DNA of 64,000 bases from Seonamhaeicola aphaedonensis (lineage in GTDB: Bacteria; Bacteroidota; Bacteroidia; Flavobacteriales; Flavobacteriaceae): positions 98,741-162,740 of the forward strand of contig NZ_QRDX01000008.1 in NCBI RefSeq assembly GCF_003386195.1, read 5' to 3'. Under the pieces are notes generated by a model that made no database searches, was not told where the DNA came from, and worked only from the letters and a program-made list of their open reading frames with translations. Numbering within the stretch: the first letter of the stretch is position 1; every line of letters starts with the position of its first letter. Of this stretch, positions 28,401-35,562 are shown in pieces. The position numbers and the translations under genes were made by a program.

Positions 28401-29475
28401 TAAAATATTTGAAAGATTTTTTGAAGTAGCTGTAAATAACAAGCCAGATGGTAATTACAACAAGGGTACCGGAATTGGTTTATCTATTGCCAAAAATATT
28501 GTTGAACTTCATAAGGGAGATATCACGGTTAAAAGCAATGAAAACGATAAAGGCTCCATATTTTCAGTATGTCTACCTTTGGGGCGTGAGCATTTAAGTG
28601 ATCAAGAAATTATTGAAAACTTTAAATTTAGTGACGACATATCACAATACGTTAAGCAGTTAGAGGAACCAAACATGGTTTACCAAGATAGTATTGATAT
28701 CACTGATGAAACAGTTAAACAAACTATTCTTTTAGTAGAGGATAACAAGCCTTTAAGAAAGTTTATTAAGGATTTGCTTAAGGAAAGCTACAATATTATT
28801 GAGGCTGAAAATGGGAAGCTAGGATTTGAAAAAGCAAAAAGAGAGTCTCCGGACCTTATAGTAAGTGATGTTATTATGCCCGAAATGACTGGAACTGAAC
28901 TATGTACTGTAGTTAAGCAAGAACTAAGAACAAGTCACATTCCTATAATTTTATTAACCTCCCGTACCTCTTTAATTTATAAATTAAATGGATTAGAAAG
29001 TGGAGCCGATGACTACATAAGTAAACCTTTTGATTTAAAAGAATTTAAGCTTCGGATTAAGAACGTATTACAAACTAGAGAAAAATTAAAGGAAAAGTTT
29101 GCGGCTAATGAAGGCCCACTGCCTGATGAAGTTTTAGTTTCATCATTTGATGAAAAGCTTTACAAAAAGGCACTTAGAATAGTTAAAGAAAATATTGAAA
29201 ACGAGCAATTTGATATTGCTTCGTTTTGTTCTGAGTTAGGTGTTAGTAGAACCATGTTATTTACCAAAATAAAAGCTTGGTCAAATTTCACACCTAACGA
29301 ATTTATACTACATTTTAGAATGAAACGTGCTGCACAATTATTAGAAAACGGAAAATTAAATGTATCTCAAATAAGTTATAAAGTAGGATTTAAAGATCCA
29401 AAATACTTTAGTAAATCCTTCCAAAAGAAATTTGGGGAGACCCCATCTCAATATGCTGAGAAATTTTCTAGCTAG
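25417..29475 (+). CDS. Hybrid two-component system: periplasmic propeller sensor, kinase, receiver, AraC regulator
   Basis: This 1352-residue single-protein signalling system is of the kind that controls polysaccharide loci in Bacteroidota. Domains in order: signal peptide (ends near GRAQ, residue 20); about fourteen two-component propeller repeats (recurring IWIGT/LWVGT motifs, residues 30-690); Y_Y_Y domain (about 690-755); membrane helix (781-802); HisKA with His839 (ISHEFRTP); HATPase (NLISNAFRYTPKGG, DNGVGIAE, GTGIGLSIAKN); receiver with Asp1151 (VSDVIMPEM); AraC helix-turn-helix (about 1245-1350). It probably binds an oligosaccharide and activates nearby genes. It sits between the hexuronate operon and SusC/D. 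AraC-type domains bind direct repeats, so it is one candidate for the CAGGA motif. Confidence 0.96.
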   Translation: MPKILVCLLLFYFSFSGRAQTLSYQFSHLSTNNGLSQSSAIAIHQDTLGQIWIGTRDGLNKYDGTKFTIYRNQIDNENSISNNDVLAIQEGSNGYLWVGTYNGLNRYDPKADTFKNYFHQQSLNSLANNTIWSINKLSNGNICIGTAGGLSVYNEVSDTFDNYLTQYTKPARKRVMAILETKSGQVYVGTAAGIFRGTLNETNFGNFTLIKGSENFYVQDLIETENNHILIATQEDGLVDYNQETNIFSSFFNKEQSYVSIKNVRKLLYDDRGMLWVGTYEGLLLVGKEGDIEHIQASFDNKKGLTKNSVKSLFKDRKGSIWIGTYYGGINLWDRSNVNFQNITQNQSGKGLNYNVISSIATHDSSVFFGTEGGGLNIWNKKNDTYKYITQNNSPLSDNNIKELKILDQDKLWIGTFKSGLQIFNIKKNRFETLVLHEQLDTFLNNVGVYAINKDRFNNVWIGTFGQGLIKFNLETKAFQHFQSSDQDENLLTNNLIRSIFIDNKDYVWVGTEKGLNRISETGSIHHYFYDKTLQYGDDVLSVYQDNFNTIWAGTKSKGLFIYDGEKFSSISLEVDNSLISTVHSIQEDDKQNLWLSTNQGIVKYNFKNNQIKLYNQTDGVISNEFNDNASLKVGTSQFYFGGPEGVTFINSDNLITNSYSPQVILTDFKIREDDTESSSKENVLTYSLPYTESINLSYKQGNFSISFSIPNFINSNNNKYKYRLNGLEKEWNVTTSHTASYTIQNPGKYVFEIAGANNDGVWNETTSKLNIYVAPAPWRTWWAFAIYGLLILTALFFLYSILKSKTKLKHELELEHIETERTKEINQTKLEFFTNISHEFRTPLSLILGPLNQIIEGYRGSSKMYKKLLVIENSANHLLQLINRLMDFRKFENKLFKLEAAEGNIVKFLKEIYLSFTEYASNGEYDFSFNCKDEEILVYYDRNKLERVFYNLISNAFRYTPKGGIITINVKKTSNNIIIDVEDNGVGIAEEYRDKIFERFFEVAVNNKPDGNYNKGTGIGLSIAKNIVELHKGDITVKSNENDKGSIFSVCLPLGREHLSDQEIIENFKFSDDISQYVKQLEEPNMVYQDSIDITDETVKQTILLVEDNKPLRKFIKDLLKESYNIIEAENGKLGFEKAKRESPDLIVSDVIMPEMTGTELCTVVKQELRTSHIPIILLTSRTSLIYKLNGLESGADDYISKPFDLKEFKLRIKNVLQTREKLKEKFAANEGPLPDEVLVSSFDEKLYKKALRIVKENIENEQFDIASFCSELGVSRTMLFTKIKAWSNFTPNEFILHFRMKRAAQLLENGKLNVSQISYKVGFKDPKYFSKSFQKKFGETPSQYAEKFSS

Positions 29476-29569
29476 TTTTTTTGGTTTTAAAAACTGATAA
29501 TCAAGGTGTTGTATTATTTTACCCCTATTTCTGTATTTCTATTTCTTTGAGTCGCCTTAGTTTTAGGTG

Positions 29570-29662
29570 ATGAAAAACCGCAAACATAAAATCAATTACC
29601 TAATTGTTATTCTATTGGCAATTATAGTTGGCTTTAGTTTATTTATTATTTACCTCATTTAA
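29570..29662 (+). CDS. Possible 30-residue membrane peptide before SusC
   Basis: ATG at 29570 opens a frame beginning MKNRKHKINYLIVILLAIIV and ending GFSLFIIYLI before TAA. The product is a basic head followed by one clean membrane helix, the shape of many small membrane proteins. It ends 27 bases before the SusC start. The frame is short enough to arise by chance, and no promoter or ribosome site supports it strongly, so it is only a candidate. Confidence 0.4.
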   Translation: MKNRKHKINYLIVILLAIIVGFSLFIIYLI

Positions 29663-29689
29663 ATTAAAATTTGACAAAACTAAATTAAC

Positions 29690-32600
29690 ATGAAAAAAAT
29701 CAAACAATTTAAAAGGATACTTTTCCTTGTTTTAAGTTTTAGTTTTGCTCTTAGTGCAAGTGCACAAGACAAGACTATAACAGGAACGGTTACATCAGAA
29801 TCTGATGGGTTAGGATTGCCCGGTGTAAATGTTGTAGTAAAAGGCACCACAACTGGTACTGCAACAGATTTTGATGGTAATTACTCAATTAATGTATCGG
29901 GTGATAGCACAATACTAGTCTTTAGCTACGTAGGTTATGTGACACAAGAAATTACAGTTGGAGTAAGAAACGAAATTAGTATTGCTCTCATTGAAGACGC
30001 TGCAAGTTTAGACGAAGTAGTTGTAGTAGGATATGGAGCCAGAAAGAAAAGTGATATCACGGGGTCTGTTTCTTCTGTTAAGGCAGAAGAGGTCACAGCG
30101 TTCCCTGTATTAGATGCGCAACAAGCTTTACAAGGGCGCGCAGCAGGTGTGGCCGTACAGTCTAATAACGGTGGAGAACCAGGAACACCCATTAATGTAA
30201 CCATTAGGGGTAACACTTCTATTAATGCTAGTAGTGCTGCTTTGGTGGTTGTTGACGGTTTTGTTGGAGCAACCTATCCGCAACCAGGAGATATTGAATC
30301 GGTTGAAGTATTAAAAGATGCTTCGGCAACTGCTATTTATGGTTCTAGAGGTGCTAATGGGGTTATTTTGGTAACTACCAAAAAGGGTAGAAAAGGCAAA
30401 ATGACTGTTGAGCTAAATAGTAACTACGCTATTCAAAGTACATCGAACCGTCTTGATTTATTGAATGCAGATCAATTTGCTACGTATACAAGAGCTATTA
30501 ATCCTTCATATACACAAGCAGCTGCCAATACAGATTGGCAAGATTTAATATATACTTCGGGGTATACAACCAACCATCAATTGTCTTTTTCAGGAGGCTC
30601 AGACAATATGAATTATTATGTATCTGGTAACTATTTTGACCAAAAAGGTGTGGTTATCAATTCTGGTTTTGAGCGTTTTTCGTTTTTAAGTAATATAGAT
30701 GCTCAAATTAACGATAAGCTAAAACTAGGGTTTAATGCTTTTGGAAGCCGTAGCTCTAAAGATGGCGTTTCTACCCAAGCCAACAGCGGGGGTAGAGGTA
30801 GTGGCGATGTTATTTCAATAGCTTACAGATTTGCTCCAGATTTGGGGATTCTAGATGAAAATGGTAACAATACCTTTAACTCTGTGGGAGATGATATTGA
30901 TAACCCTTTTGCAGTTGCTACTGAAAGGGTAGATGAAACTGTTGAAGATGCCTATAGGGCAAACTTTTATGGAGAATATCAGATTATTGAAGGATTAACC
31001 TTTAAATCTACATTCGGGTTTAGTTCCAGAAACCAAACCAGAGGGCAATTTACACCTTCAACCTTAATTACTTCGGCTGGAGATCAAGGTGGTATTGCAG
31101 GAATAGCCAATTTGAAGAATACTAACTTATTAAGTGAAAACTATTTAACTTACACTAAAGAAATAGGAAAGGGAAATTTAACCTTGTTAGCAGGATATTC
31201 CTATCAAAAAGATAGAACCGTAACAAATTCAGCAGGGGCTGAAGGTTTTGTTACTAATAGTGTGTCTTATTATGCGCTAAACACTGCCTCAACACCGTTG
31301 TTTCCAAATTCTTTTTTAAGAGAATTTGAAATCCAATCACAATATGGACGTGTTAACTATGATTATGATGATAAATATTTAATAACGTTTACAGCACGTC
31401 GTGATGGTGCATCAAACTTTGCTAAAAATAACAAGTATGCATTCTTCCCCTCGGGTGCTTTGGGTTGGAAAATATCTAATGAAGACTTTTTAAAAGACAA
31501 CGCAACCATCTCTAATCTTAAACTTAGAGTAAGTTATGGTGTTACGGGTAATCCATCAATCGCACCATTAAATTCCCTTGCTACACTACAGTCCATTTAC
31601 GCTGTAACTGGCGATCAAACAGTAAATGCTGTAGTGTCTGGAAGACCCGCTAATCCAAATTTAAAATGGGAGTCATCCTATCAAACCAATTTTGGTATCG
31701 ATTTAGGTCTCTGGAGAAATAAAGCTTCTTTAAGTGTTGATATCTATAATATTGATACCAAAGACTTAATTGTAGGTAATAGTAGTACACCAGAATACAC
31801 AGGATTTTTAAACCCTAATTTCTTAGATAATATTGGTCAGATAAACAATAAAGGGGTTGAAATTACGCTTTCTACAAGGAATATTGTAACTGATAATTTT
31901 TCATGGTCTACAGACTTAAACTGGTCTAGAAACAGAAACACGGTAGAAAAACTATTTGGTAACGATGTAGATTTCTTTTTACCATCGGCAGCACCGGGAC
32001 ACTTTTTACAAGATGAAACACATATTTTAAGAGAAGGTGAAGCGCTTGGTCAGTTTTTTGGTTACGAGTACCGTGGTGTTTATCAAGGAGGAACTCTACC
32101 AGAAGGTACTGCTACCTTTAGTGGTGCTGTTGCAGGCGATGAATTATTTACTGATGTTGACGGTAGTGGAGAGATAAATTCTTCTGATAGAAAAATTATT
32201 GGAGATCCTAACCAAGACTGGACATTTGGTTTTAACAATACCTTAAAATACAAGAATTTTGATTTGGGTATTTTCTTTCAAGGAGCCGTTGGAGGGGATA
32301 TTTACAGTTTTACCCTGTCTGAATTGGCGTCTGGAGGTTCAAATGCAACTACTGAGGCAGTGAATGCATGGACACCTAGTAATACTGATACCAATGTGCC
32401 TTCGCCGGCATCAAGAGAAAAGCGCATGAATTCAAGATTTGTTTTTGATGGAACGTATGTACGCTTAAAAAACTTAGTATTTGGGTATAATTTGCCTCAA
32501 AACATAACAGAAAAATTAGGAATGGATAATGTGAGATTTTCAATTAGCGGACAAAATCTATTAACAATAACAGATTATCCAGGAACAGATCCAGAGGTAA

Positions 32601-32707
32601 GTTACAGAGCCTCTGGCTCTCAGAACGCCAATGTAAATCAAGGGTTCGATTACGGTAACTATCCTAATATAGAATCAGTAACCTTTAGTTTAAACCTTAA
32701 GTTTTAA
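29690..32707 (+). CDS. SusC-like TonB-dependent outer-membrane transporter
   Basis: This 1005-residue protein imports oligosaccharides across the outer membrane using TonB energy. It has a signal peptide (ends near ASAQ, residue 25), a carboxypeptidase-D-like domain (ITGTVTSESDGLGLPGVNVV, about residues 28-105), the SusC signature LDEVVVVGYG, a plug domain (ALQGRAAGVAVQ, VVDGFVG, SVEVLKDASATAIYGSRGANG), and a 22-strand barrel ending VTFSLNLKF. There is no STN domain, so no anti-sigma link is expected. It is followed 19 bases later by its SusD partner. The upstream gap lacks the tandem CAGGA operator, so the adjacent hybrid sensor is its most likely regulator. Confidence 0.97.
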   Translation: MKKIKQFKRILFLVLSFSFALSASAQDKTITGTVTSESDGLGLPGVNVVVKGTTTGTATDFDGNYSINVSGDSTILVFSYVGYVTQEITVGVRNEISIALIEDAASLDEVVVVGYGARKKSDITGSVSSVKAEEVTAFPVLDAQQALQGRAAGVAVQSNNGGEPGTPINVTIRGNTSINASSAALVVVDGFVGATYPQPGDIESVEVLKDASATAIYGSRGANGVILVTTKKGRKGKMTVELNSNYAIQSTSNRLDLLNADQFATYTRAINPSYTQAAANTDWQDLIYTSGYTTNHQLSFSGGSDNMNYYVSGNYFDQKGVVINSGFERFSFLSNIDAQINDKLKLGFNAFGSRSSKDGVSTQANSGGRGSGDVISIAYRFAPDLGILDENGNNTFNSVGDDIDNPFAVATERVDETVEDAYRANFYGEYQIIEGLTFKSTFGFSSRNQTRGQFTPSTLITSAGDQGGIAGIANLKNTNLLSENYLTYTKEIGKGNLTLLAGYSYQKDRTVTNSAGAEGFVTNSVSYYALNTASTPLFPNSFLREFEIQSQYGRVNYDYDDKYLITFTARRDGASNFAKNNKYAFFPSGALGWKISNEDFLKDNATISNLKLRVSYGVTGNPSIAPLNSLATLQSIYAVTGDQTVNAVVSGRPANPNLKWESSYQTNFGIDLGLWRNKASLSVDIYNIDTKDLIVGNSSTPEYTGFLNPNFLDNIGQINNKGVEITLSTRNIVTDNFSWSTDLNWSRNRNTVEKLFGNDVDFFLPSAAPGHFLQDETHILREGEALGQFFGYEYRGVYQGGTLPEGTATFSGAVAGDELFTDVDGSGEINSSDRKIIGDPNQDWTFGFNNTLKYKNFDLGIFFQGAVGGDIYSFTLSELASGGSNATTEAVNAWTPSNTDTNVPSPASREKRMNSRFVFDGTYVRLKNLVFGYNLPQNITEKLGMDNVRFSISGQNLLTITDYPGTDPEVSYRASGSQNANVNQGFDYGNYPNIESVTFSLNLKF

Positions 32708-32726
32708 AATAAAATAAGATATTAAA

Positions 32727-34238
32727 ATGAAAAATTTAAAATATATATTCCTTTTGTTGGTATTACCCATTCTAGGATGTTCAGATTTAGAAGAAGAGCC
32801 AGTTTCGGTTTTATCTCCAGATGGTTTTTTCAAATCAATACAAGATGTACAAACTGTAATTAATGGTGCATACGGTAACATGGGTACCGAAGCTTTTTGG
32901 GGTAGAAAATTGTCTTTGTCAATCATGTTAAGAAGTGATATGGTTGGTATTGGTGATCAAGGTACCCCAGGTAGACGTAAAGATCATGACAATTTTTCTG
33001 TAGCTGATGATAATGGTATGATTACTGCCTTTTGGCCCAGAACTTACCAAATTATCGCGGGAGCTAATGAGGCAATTGTTGGAGGTAATGGACTTGGGTT
33101 GGCTGAAGAATCAATTAACCCGGTGGTGGCTCAGGCACATTTTGTAAGAGCTTATACTTATTTCCATTTGGTAAGACTCTTTGGAGATATTCCATATTTT
33201 GATACTCCTGTACAAAATATTGCAGAGGCTTCTCAGGTATCTAAAACACCACAAGCTACAGTTTATGCCAATATTATTGCAGATTTAGAATTCGCTAAAC
33301 AATGGTTGCCAGACACACAACCTTCATCAGCATTACCTACTAAAGCCTCGGCTGCTGGCTATTTAGCATTGGTGCATTTAACTATAAATAATTTTCAGGA
33401 AGCGTATAATGAAGCTAAATTCGTAATTGATAATGAAGCTAGGTTTGGTTTAGAACTTGCAGCTGATTTTCAAGATTTATTTGATGCTACAAAGCAAAGT
33501 GGATTAAAAGAAGCTTTATTTACTATAGACCATAATGGTTTTAGAAGTGGAAATTACGGACAGGATTATACAGCTGCCTTGACTGGTATTAGAGCAAATG
33601 AAGACGGCAAAGGAGGCGGATGGTCTGTAGCAGTACCAAGTATTGAAGTTTATAACAGATGGGATGGTAGAGACTACCGTAAAGCAGTAAGTTTAGACAC
33701 CATAGGGGTCTTTAATGGAGCTGTTGATACGTTTATGAACTTTCCAACGTATGATGCTAGAAATATCTCTAGTGCATACATAGCCAAATATTCAAGATTT
33801 ACAGGACAAACTTCTAATGGAAATGGTCGTGGGTCTGAACATAATTACGCTCAGATGCGTTATGCAGAGGTATTATTAATTGCAGCAGAAGCACTTAACG
33901 AGGTGTCTCCAGGAAGTACAGAAGCAGATGGTTATATTAATAGAGTGAGAGCCCGTGCAAGAAGTGGAAATGGATCTAGCTTTCCTGCAGATGTTACTCC
34001 GGGAATGTCTCAGGCAGATTTTAGAAATATGGTACTAGAAGAACGAAGATGGGAGTTAGCATTTGAGTTTAAACGTTGGTACGATATCAAAAGACGTGAT
34101 TTAGGAACCACGGCCTTTGGAACCGGGGGCTTTGAGGAACGTCCAAATTTTACCCCATCAAGAGACTATTTATTACCGCTTCCAAATGATGAGTTACAGC
34201 GTAACCCAAATTTAGAGCCTCAAAATTCAGGATATTAA
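32727..34238 (+). CDS. SusD-like surface glycan-binding lipoprotein
   Basis: This 503-residue lipoprotein forms the lid of the SusC transporter. The lipobox is LPILGC (Cys18) followed by SDLEEEP. The SusD/RagB fold is shown by the TPR-like N-terminal half (AQAHFVRAYTYFHLVRLFGDIPYFDTP) and the C-terminal SusD signatures (AEVLLIAAEALNE, VLEERRWELAFEFKRWYDIKRR, LLPLPNDELQRNPNL). It binds the same glycan that SusC imports. Its partners downstream are GH88 and GH2 lipoproteins, suggesting a uronic-acid-containing polymer. Confidence 0.97.
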   Translation: MKNLKYIFLLLVLPILGCSDLEEEPVSVLSPDGFFKSIQDVQTVINGAYGNMGTEAFWGRKLSLSIMLRSDMVGIGDQGTPGRRKDHDNFSVADDNGMITAFWPRTYQIIAGANEAIVGGNGLGLAEESINPVVAQAHFVRAYTYFHLVRLFGDIPYFDTPVQNIAEASQVSKTPQATVYANIIADLEFAKQWLPDTQPSSALPTKASAAGYLALVHLTINNFQEAYNEAKFVIDNEARFGLELAADFQDLFDATKQSGLKEALFTIDHNGFRSGNYGQDYTAALTGIRANEDGKGGGWSVAVPSIEVYNRWDGRDYRKAVSLDTIGVFNGAVDTFMNFPTYDARNISSAYIAKYSRFTGQTSNGNGRGSEHNYAQMRYAEVLLIAAEALNEVSPGSTEADGYINRVRARARSGNGSSFPADVTPGMSQADFRNMVLEERRWELAFEFKRWYDIKRRDLGTTAFGTGGFEERPNFTPSRDYLLPLPNDELQRNPNLEPQNSGY

Positions 34239-34254
34239 AGTTTTAGTAATTTGT

Positions 34255-35445
34255 ATGTTTAGAGTTAGTTGTTTCATTATGGGGTTTACATTGCTTTTTA
34301 TAGCGTGTAAGCCCAATAATGGAAAAGAAAAGAATGTGTCTTTATCAGAAGAACAAATTAATAACCTGTTGCAGATAAGATATAATAAACTACTAGATTA
34401 CGAGTTGGATTCCATGGCATTTGCACGAAGTTACAATCCTAAAACGGGTATTTTGAATAAAGTACCTTCAAGTAATTGGACGAGTGGTTTCTTCGCTGGA
34501 AATTTTTGGCAAATCTATATGTTAACTGGTAATGAGGCCTTTAAAGAAAGAGCTAAAGCATGGACTGCTTTTGTTGAACAGGAAAAATACAATGACAAAA
34601 CCCATGATATGGGATTTAAGGTGTTTTGTAGTTTTGGTAATGGCTTAAAAGTTGAGGATAACACGGAATATAAAGATGTCATTTTGCACAGTGCCAAAAC
34701 CTTATCAACCCGGTTTAATGAGAATATAGGCAGTATCCGTTCTTGGGATTGGAATGAAGATGTATGGCAATTTCCCGTTATTATAGATAATATGATGAAT
34801 TTAGAGCTTTTATTTGAGGCTACTAAAATATCAGGAGACAGTACATTTCATAATATTGCTGTTAAACATGCAAATACCACATTAAAAAATCATTTTAGAA
34901 CTGATGGTAGTACTTGGCATGTGCTAGATTATGATACAATTTCGGGTCAGGTAAGAGCGCGTGTAACACACCAAGGTATTGGTGACGAATCTGCCTGGGC
35001 CCGTGGCCAAGGTTGGGCTATTAATGGTTTTACAACGGTATACAGATATACTAAGGATGAAAAGTACTTAGATAGGACGGTAGCAACGGCTAATTATTTT
35101 ATAAACCATAAAAACATGCCTGAGGATGGTATTCCTTTTTGGGATTTTGACCATCCAGATATCCCAAATACCTCAAGAGATGTATCTGCAGCAGCTATTG
35201 TGGCATCAGCATTGATAGAACTTTATACTTATACTAAAAATGAATCGTTCTTAAATTATAGTAAAAAAGTTGTAAAAAGTTTAAAATCGAAAGAATATAT
35301 TTTGTCTGAAGATATTGAGGCGCCATTTATTTTAGATCATAGTTTTGGGGATTGGTCTCAAAAATTAGAAATGGATGAACCTATAGTTTATGGTGATTAT
35401 TACTTCTTGCAAACCCTTTTAAGACTTCGTGATTTAAAAGAATAA
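34255..35445 (+). CDS. GH88 unsaturated glucuronyl hydrolase, lipoprotein
   Basis: This 396-residue alpha/alpha-barrel hydrolase removes 4,5-unsaturated glucuronic acid from oligosaccharides made by polysaccharide lyases. The lipobox LLFIAC (Cys18) anchors it to a membrane. The two key Asp residues of the family are present: Asp118 (THDMGF) and Asp178 (IIDNMMNLE). Other GH88 motifs are WTSGFFAGNFW, GDESAWARGQGWAING and FWDFDHPDIPNTSRDVSAAA. It starts 16 bases after SusD and is in the same operon. GH88 implies that a lyase acts first, yet no polysaccharide lyase is in the window, so the lyase must be encoded elsewhere. Confidence 0.93.
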   Translation: MFRVSCFIMGFTLLFIACKPNNGKEKNVSLSEEQINNLLQIRYNKLLDYELDSMAFARSYNPKTGILNKVPSSNWTSGFFAGNFWQIYMLTGNEAFKERAKAWTAFVEQEKYNDKTHDMGFKVFCSFGNGLKVEDNTEYKDVILHSAKTLSTRFNENIGSIRSWDWNEDVWQFPVIIDNMMNLELLFEATKISGDSTFHNIAVKHANTTLKNHFRTDGSTWHVLDYDTISGQVRARVTHQGIGDESAWARGQGWAINGFTTVYRYTKDEKYLDRTVATANYFINHKNMPEDGIPFWDFDHPDIPNTSRDVSAAAIVASALIELYTYTKNESFLNYSKKVVKSLKSKEYILSEDIEAPFILDHSFGDWSQKLEMDEPIVYGDYYFLQTLLRLRDLKE

Positions 35446-35446
35446 G

Positions 35447-35491
35447 CAGGATGGATCAGGACAGATAACTTTAAGTTTCTAAGTACTTTTA
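35447..35491 (+). promoter_or_regulatory. Tandem CAGGA operator and promoter of the GH2 gene
   Basis: CAGGATGGAT is followed directly by CAGGACAG (35447-35464). TACTTTTA (35484-35491), one base off TAnnTTTG, starts exactly 37 bases after the repeat begins. The intervening CTTTAAGTTTCTAAG also resembles CTTTTAAGTTCTTAG at the hexuronate promoter. The operator begins two bases after the GH88 stop codon, giving GH2 its own promoter inside the locus. Confidence 0.7.
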
Positions 35492-35503
35492 TAAAAATAT
35501 AGA

Positions 35504-35538
35504 ATAAGTTCCAGAATGATATAAATTCTGGAACTTAT
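35504..35538 (+). promoter_or_regulatory. Perfect 14-bp hairpin in the GH2 leader
   Basis: ATAAGTTCCAGAAT (35504-35517) pairs perfectly with ATTCTGGAACTTAT (35525-35538) around a 7-base loop. It lacks a following T-run, so it is not a standard terminator. It would lie a few bases from the predicted transcript start and 24 bases before the ATG, where 5' hairpins often protect mRNA. A protein-binding palindrome is the other reading. Confidence 0.6.
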
Positions 35539-35562
35539 AATTTGAAAACTATTCCATTTAAA

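Noticed and set aside
29935..30216. Minus-strand 93-codon frame inside SusC
   Set aside because: It is a shadow of the strongly conserved plug region of SusC on the other strand.
33556..33812. Single CAGGA(C/T)-like matches inside SusD
   Set aside because: They are lone copies in coding sequence with no 10-bp partner and no -7 box at +37, so they are not counted in the regulon.
35542..35562. TTG start for the GH2 gene
   Set aside because: The ATG at 35563 yields a normal lipoprotein signal (MKIKLLVYRF...LILAC); the extra seven residues add nothing.
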